Assembly (NCBI GenBank): GCA_946402595.1
Contig: CAMIWY010000037.1
Location: 1 to 9,075, forward strand
Length of the DNA stretch: 9,075 bases
From: an uncultured Clostridia bacterium
GTDB lineage: Bacteria > Bacillota > Clostridia > Peptostreptococcales > Anaerovoracaceae
Direction: 5' to 3'
Shown here: positions 5,862 through 9,075 of the stretch, piece after piece
How positions within the stretch are numbered: position 1 is the stretch's first letter
Layout: every line of letters begins with the position of its first letter
Notes under the pieces: generated by a model
Seen by the model: the letters and a program-made list of their open reading frames with translations, nothing else
Told to the model about the DNA's origin: nothing
Databases searched by the model: none
Made by a program: the position numbers and the translations under genes

Positions 5862-6941
5862 ATGCACACTGCATACAGGACAACCGGCATACGTCATATG
5901 CTCAGGGCCATGGGCCTTGTGCTTTTGCTTGCTCTGGTCATTATAACACAGACGGGCTGCAGCAGCGACAAGACCGAGCCTGTGACTGGCGAAGACTATC
6001 TGCTCGACACCATATGCAACATCAGCATATACGAGATGACTGCGGACGGCGAGGCAAAACCGGCATCTGAGATGCAGGAAGACGCCGAAAAGGCGATCAC
6101 CGACGCGTTTGACCTGTGCGCGGAGCTGGACAAAACGCTGAGCCGTACTGCGGAGGCTTCCGACGTGAGCCGCATCAACAGCGCAGGCGGCGAGTGGACC
6201 GAGGTTTCCGATTATACCCTCGATCTGCTGAAGGCAGGCGTGCGGTATTCGGAGCTTTCCGGCGGAGATTTTGACATAACCATCGGCGGCGTGACTGAGC
6301 TGTGGGACTTCCACGCGGACCCTGAGGACGCAAAGCTCCCGGATGCGGATGCTCTGGCTGAAGCGGTCAAGCACGTCGGCTATGACAGGATCGAGTTCGA
6401 CGGGAACAAGGTACGCCTGACCGACCCTGAGACCAAGATCGACCTCGGCGGCATTGCCAAGGGATACATCGGCGACAGGATGGCTGACCTGCTCGAAGAG
6501 CGCGGCGTGACATCAGGCATCGTGAACCTCGGCGGCAACGTGATCTGCATCGGGGGCAAAACGGCTGATGACGACTTCACGATAGGCGTAGAGGCACCGT
6601 TCTCTGACAGGACGGAGATCGTCGGGAAGATCGGCGCGCGCGACATGACGCTGGTAACTTCCGGCGTTTATGAGCGTAAAATAGAGGTAGACGGCAAACT
6701 CTACCACCACATACTCAGCACTAAGACCGGATACTCCGCGGATACGGACCTTGATGCGGTGACTTTGACCGCCGAAAAAGGCCACTCAATGGATATAGAC
6801 GCTCTCAGCACCATATGCCTGATCAAAGGCTATGAAGAGGCAGGCAAGCTGATAGAACAGACAGACGGAGTTGAAGCTGTTTTCGTCCTCCACGACGGAA
6901 CCATACAGCAGACTTCGGGTTCGAAGTTTGAAAAAGAATAA
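5862..6941 (+). CDS. apbE: FAD:protein FMN transferase, lipoprotein
   Basis: Attaches FMN from FAD to Thr/Ser of target proteins (RnfD/RnfG, FMN-binding domain proteins) outside the membrane. From the ATG at 5862 the protein has 359 residues, normal for the family. Residues 17-33 are a hydrophobic signal ending in TQTGC; Cys33 is the likely lipidation site, though Gln at -3 of the lipobox is unusual. Family motifs: DLGGIAKGY (194-202), NLGGN (222-226), VTSGVYER (265-272), YHHILSTKTGY (281-291, where DP is more usual than ST) and DIDALST (311-317), carrying the Mg-binding Asp313. The frame is open back to TTG at 5796 and ATG at 5802; I chose 5862 because AAGGAG lies at 5841-5846, although the 15-base spacing is long. 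ATG at 5898 is also possible. Divergent from the NusG-II/Gx pair, with which it likely serves one electron-transfer system. Confidence 0.88.
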   Translation: MHTAYRTTGIRHMLRAMGLVLLLALVIITQTGCSSDKTEPVTGEDYLLDTICNISIYEMTADGEAKPASEMQEDAEKAITDAFDLCAELDKTLSRTAEASDVSRINSAGGEWTEVSDYTLDLLKAGVRYSELSGGDFDITIGGVTELWDFHADPEDAKLPDADALAEAVKHVGYDRIEFDGNKVRLTDPETKIDLGGIAKGYIGDRMADLLEERGVTSGIVNLGGNVICIGGKTADDDFTIGVEAPFSDRTEIVGKIGARDMTLVTSGVYERKIEVDGKLYHHILSTKTGYSADTDLDAVTLTAEKGHSMDIDALSTICLIKGYEEAGKLIEQTDGVEAVFVLHDGTIQQTSGSKFEKE

Positions 6942-6957
6942 GCGGTTCAGTAAGAAT
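6928..6957 (+). promoter_or_regulatory. Possible promoter upstream of the surE fusion gene
   Basis: TTGAAA (6928-6933) and AAGAAT (6952-6957) are 18 bases apart, overlapping the end of apbE. Initiation about seven bases later would begin at about 6964, right at the structured leader. The -10 match is only four of six, and read-through from apbE is equally possible because no terminator is visible between the genes. Confidence 0.3.
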
Positions 6958-6966
6958 CTGTAAGTG

Positions 6967-7021
6967 GCACTGTATGGGTAAAAACCATGCATCCGGTAGA
7001 TGGATGAGTCAATGACAGTGC
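6967..7021 (+). promoter_or_regulatory. Three-way-junction-like leader of the surE fusion gene
   Basis: GCACTGT (6967-6973) pairs with ACAGTGC (7015-7021). Inside lie two hairpins, ATGG/CCAT (6974-6977 with 6985-6988) and CATCC/GGATG (6990-6994 with 7002-7006), each with a seven-base loop. An unpaired stretch AGTCAATG closes the junction. It ends 44 bases before the ATG at 7066. It has no T-tract, so it is not a terminator. I could not match it to a riboswitch class I know. Confidence 0.4.
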
Positions 7022-7065
7022 TTGCTGTAACATGATAAGCCACGAAAAGAGGCAGGGTAACAGAT

Positions 7066-8457
7066 ATGAAAAAGGTACTTGTGACTAATGATGACGGAAT
7101 AACTGCAAGGGGGCTGACCACGCTTGTGGAGAAGATCGGCGAGAAGTGCGAGGTCTACGCAGTGGCTCCGGCCGAGCAGCAGAGCGCCAAGGGGATGGCG
7201 ATCACATTCCTGCGCGAAGTCAGTGTCGAGAAGACTGAAGTCGCGGGGGCAGCCGAAGCGTACATCGTAGACGGGACGCCGGTCGACTGCGTCAAGTGGG
7301 CGCTGAAATACTTCCAGGGCAGGGGGATCGAGTTCGATTATCTCTTCAGCGGCATCAACCTCGGAGCCAATGTCGGCATCGCGGCGTACTACTCCGGGAC
7401 GATCGGGGCCGCCCGTGAAGGAGCCCTGAACGGAGTCCGCTCGATCGCTCTGTCTGTAGGGACACACGAAGCCACTCATTTTGACTACACCATAAGCCTC
7501 ATCCCTAAGCTGCTGGAGATATCTGACACTCTCAGTCCGGCGACCATTCTCAGCGTCAATGCGCCAGACCTGCCGCCATGGAAGGTGAGAGGCCTCAGGT
7601 TCGCAGAGGTGGCGCCTTTTGGCTACGCTGAGGAATATACCTTCTCACCTGCGGGCGACAATAAGGGCAAAACCGCGGACGAGCTCGTCTGGGACGGTCC
7701 GCTGGATTTCCAGCTGGCACAGCATTCCCTCGACGGCAAGCCGTCGGCCGGGAAGTCCTCTGAGATCGGGCCGGGCATGCTCAGCAGAACAGGCGACCCG
7801 GTAACTGAAGCAGACCTGAAATACGACCTCGACTGCATGAGATACGGCTTTGCGGCGATCACACCGCTCAGCACCGGCAACTCTGATGACGTGGCCCTGA
7901 GAAAACTCCAGGGCAGATTCTCGTCTGACGATGTGCTCGCAGTATTCATAGACATCCAGGAGAACGCCGCATCCGGCATCGAGATGAGAAACCGTTTTGC
8001 CGGAAATACCGCGAGATTCGCCTCCTGCATCAGGCGGCTTGACCTGCCGGTATATGTCACTGAGCTGGCGGGCGGCGGAAAGCTCATGAGCGAGGCTGCA
8101 GAGATCCTCAGCTCGGACAGAACGGAGACTTCCGTGAGACGTGAGCTGTCGGCCTGGGGTTCCGGGGATTTTGCGGACATGATGGCAGCGACATCGGCTC
8201 GCCGCGTACTTATCGCGGGACTTGAGACTCACGCTGCAGTTCTGCAGACGGCGCTCGACTTCGTCAAGAAGGGATACGAGGTCACCGTCATTGAAGACTG
8301 CTGTGCTTCGAGGAACGGCCATGATCACAAGATGGCTGTTGAGAGGCTGCGCGATGCGGGCTGCACGGTGACGACGAGCAGGGCTGCGGTCATGGAAATG
8401 GTCAGCACGACGAACCACCCGGCAGCAGAAGCAGTAGCCAGGATCTACAAGTACTAG
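7066..8457 (+). CDS. surE: SurE nucleotidase fused to a Cys-less isochorismatase-like domain
   Basis: 463 residues against about 250-260 for ordinary SurE. Residues 1-about 275 are a complete SurE (5'/3'-nucleotidase, removes phosphate from nucleoside monophosphates): VTNDDGI (6-12), with metal ligands Asp9 and Asp10, Ser40, and Asn98 in SGINLGANVG; YSGTIGAAREGA (109-120); and YGFAAITPLS (260-269). Residues about 286-445 are an isochorismatase-like (cysteine hydrolase) domain: VFIDIQE with Asp296, the RRELSAW region with Arg358 where Lys or Arg is expected, and GLETHAAVLQ (385-394), in which the catalytic Cys is Ala391. The second domain is therefore probably not a cysteine hydrolase. The ATG follows GGCAGGG eight bases upstream. 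It follows apbE by 124 bases in the same direction and ends before a strong terminator. The fusion suggests nucleotide or NAD-related salvage, or a regulatory domain; this is inference. Confidence 0.9.
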   Translation: MKKVLVTNDDGITARGLTTLVEKIGEKCEVYAVAPAEQQSAKGMAITFLREVSVEKTEVAGAAEAYIVDGTPVDCVKWALKYFQGRGIEFDYLFSGINLGANVGIAAYYSGTIGAAREGALNGVRSIALSVGTHEATHFDYTISLIPKLLEISDTLSPATILSVNAPDLPPWKVRGLRFAEVAPFGYAEEYTFSPAGDNKGKTADELVWDGPLDFQLAQHSLDGKPSAGKSSEIGPGMLSRTGDPVTEADLKYDLDCMRYGFAAITPLSTGNSDDVALRKLQGRFSSDDVLAVFIDIQENAASGIEMRNRFAGNTARFASCIRRLDLPVYVTELAGGGKLMSEAAEILSSDRTETSVRRELSAWGSGDFADMMAATSARRVLIAGLETHAAVLQTALDFVKKGYEVTVIEDCCASRNGHDHKMAVERLRDAGCTVTTSRAAVMEMVSTTNHPAAEAVARIYKY

Positions 8458-8522
8458 TAACCGGATGCGCTTACCGGATGATTCCGGCGGCATTTACGGG
8501 AACTTAGCAGTACAGAATAAAC

Positions 8523-8570
8523 GCCCGCGTCAGAGGCCTTGCAGGGTCTGCCGCGGGCTTTTGGTTTATC
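8523..8570 (+). terminator. Intrinsic terminator after the surE fusion gene
   Basis: GCCCGCG (8523-8529) pairs with CGCGGGC (8552-8558), with an inner CAGA/TCTG (8531-8534 with 8547-8550), followed by TTTTGGTTT. It isolates the gene from the tRNA unit. The 65 bases between the stop and this hairpin hold two copies of ACCGGATG and nothing else I can name. Confidence 0.85.
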
Positions 8571-8590
8571 TCAGAAACAAATGGAAATTC

Positions 8591-8619
8591 TTGACACAAG
8601 GGGGGCGTTTTTGTATACT
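8591..8619 (+). promoter_or_regulatory. Sigma-70 (SigA) promoter of the tRNA-Thr / tuf unit
   Basis: Perfect -35 TTGACA (8591-8596), 17-base spacer, and -10 TATACT (8614-8619). Initiation would fall near 8626, a few bases before the mature tRNA 5' end at 8633. The spacer holds a G-run (8600-8605) and a T-run. Confidence 0.9.
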
Positions 8620-8632
8620 CTAAATGCTATGC

Positions 8633-8709
<77 letters not shown>

Positions 8710-8721
8710 GCGCTTAAACGC

Positions 8722-8753
8722 ATAGGGACAGGGACGCTTGTCCCTATACTTTT
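8722..8753 (+). repeat. GGGACA-type palindrome between tRNA-Thr and tuf
   Basis: ATAGGGACA (8722-8730) and TGTCCCTAT (8739-8747) form a perfect nine-base-pair stem around an eight-base loop that repeats GGGAC. It is followed by ACTTTT. It may act as a partial terminator or as an RNA-processing site between tRNA and mRNA. The GGGACA/TGTCCC pattern resembles dispersed REP-like palindromes; copy number is not knowable from this window. Confidence 0.6.
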
Positions 8754-8784
8754 GTAAAAATTCAAAGAATAACGTTATTAGTTG

Positions 8785-8792
8785 AAGGAGGA
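8785..8792 (+). promoter_or_regulatory. Ribosome binding site of tuf
   Basis: AAGGAGGA ends six bases before the ATG at 8799, as expected for one of the most highly expressed genes of the cell. Confidence 0.9.
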
Positions 8793-8798
8793 AGTTCA

Positions 8799-9075
8799 AT
8801 GGCAAAGCAGAAATATGAGAGAACCAAACCGCATATCAACATCGGTACAATCGGCCACGTTGACCACGGTAAGACAACTCTTACAGCAGCAATCACATCC
8901 GTACTGAACAGAAAGTATGGACTTGGCGGAGACGTAGCATTCGACCAGATCGACAAGGCTCCGGAAGAAAAGGCAAGAGGAATCACGATCTCGACAGCAC
9001 ACGTAGAGTATGAGACACCTAACAGACACTATGCTCACGTAGACTGCCCGGGACACGCTGACTATGTAAAGAACA
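8799..9075 (+). CDS. tuf: Elongation factor Tu, 5' part (cut by window end)
   Basis: EF-Tu carries aminoacyl-tRNA to the ribosome as a GTPase. The first 92 residues are visible: the P loop GHVDHGKTT at 19-27 (G1), RGITIS at 60-65 with Thr63 of switch I (G2), and DCPGHADY at 82-89 (G3). The rest of the GTPase domain and domains II and III lie beyond the window. The codon choice (GTA, ACA, AGA, GCA recurrent) is narrower and more A-rich at third positions than in the preceding genes, as often seen in highly expressed genes. It is preceded by tRNA-Thr(GGT) with no clear promoter between, so it is likely transcribed from the promoter at 8591. Confidence 0.97.
   Translation, partial: MAKQKYERTKPHINIGTIGHVDHGKTTLTAAITSVLNRKYGLGGDVAFDQIDKAPEEKARGITISTAHVEYETPNRHYAHVDCPGHADYVKN

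Noticed and set aside
6967..7021. Hammerhead ribozyme or known riboswitch in the surE leader
   Set aside because: The GATGAGTC stretch recalls a hammerhead core, but CTGANGA and GAAA are not in the required places; THF, purine, c-di-GMP and fluoride patterns also do not fit.
8752..8780. Separate tuf promoter TTGTAA / TTATTA
   Set aside because: Spacing is 17, but initiation would fall inside the ribosome site, leaving no usable leader.

Overview
The window reads as a chromosomal segment of a moderately GC-rich anaerobic Clostridia-type Firmicute. The evidence is strong AAGGAGG-type ribosome sites, a NusG-II / Gx-transporter / ApbE flavinylation cluster, and a NAGPA exopolysaccharide operon. 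A relative of Mogibacterium / Anaerovoracaceae is my best guess, but this is an inference. Apart from the divergently placed nuclease-like gene, everything looks like ordinary chromosome.

Left part (1-3250, + strand). A cell-surface glycan operon of three tightly packed genes: a GT2 glycosyltransferase fused to a GtrA-type membrane domain, a secreted NAGPA-type phosphodiester glycosidase with a long Gly/Ser/His linker, and a small four-helix membrane protein that starts inside the glycosidase gene. The last gene runs directly into a 53-bp tandem repeat array, and its final seven codons and stop lie in the first repeat unit. A bidirectional hairpin terminator follows.

Middle (3250-4665). An AT-richer gene on the - strand encodes a 290-aa protein with a PD-(D/E)XK-nuclease-like core. 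It is flanked on both sides by same-orientation arrays of the same 53-bp repeat family, four units each, and each array is followed by AATAAAAA and a GACGGC/GCCGTC hairpin. The units contain nested 11-bp sub-repeats and a doubled GGACCA. This island is the least explained part of the window.

Right-middle (4727-6941). A divergent pair of units: NusG-domain-II protein plus Gx transporter on the - strand, and an ApbE-type lipoprotein FMN transferase on the + strand. These are typical companions of Rnf or other flavin-based electron-transfer systems at the membrane, although no rnf genes are in the window.

Right part (6942-9075, + strand). A leader that can fold as a three-way junction precedes a SurE nucleotidase fused to an isochorismatase-like domain that has Ala where the catalytic Cys should be. 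After a strong terminator comes a textbook sigma-70 promoter, tRNA-Thr(GGT), a GGGACA-type palindrome, and the start of tuf (EF-Tu), which is cut by the window end.
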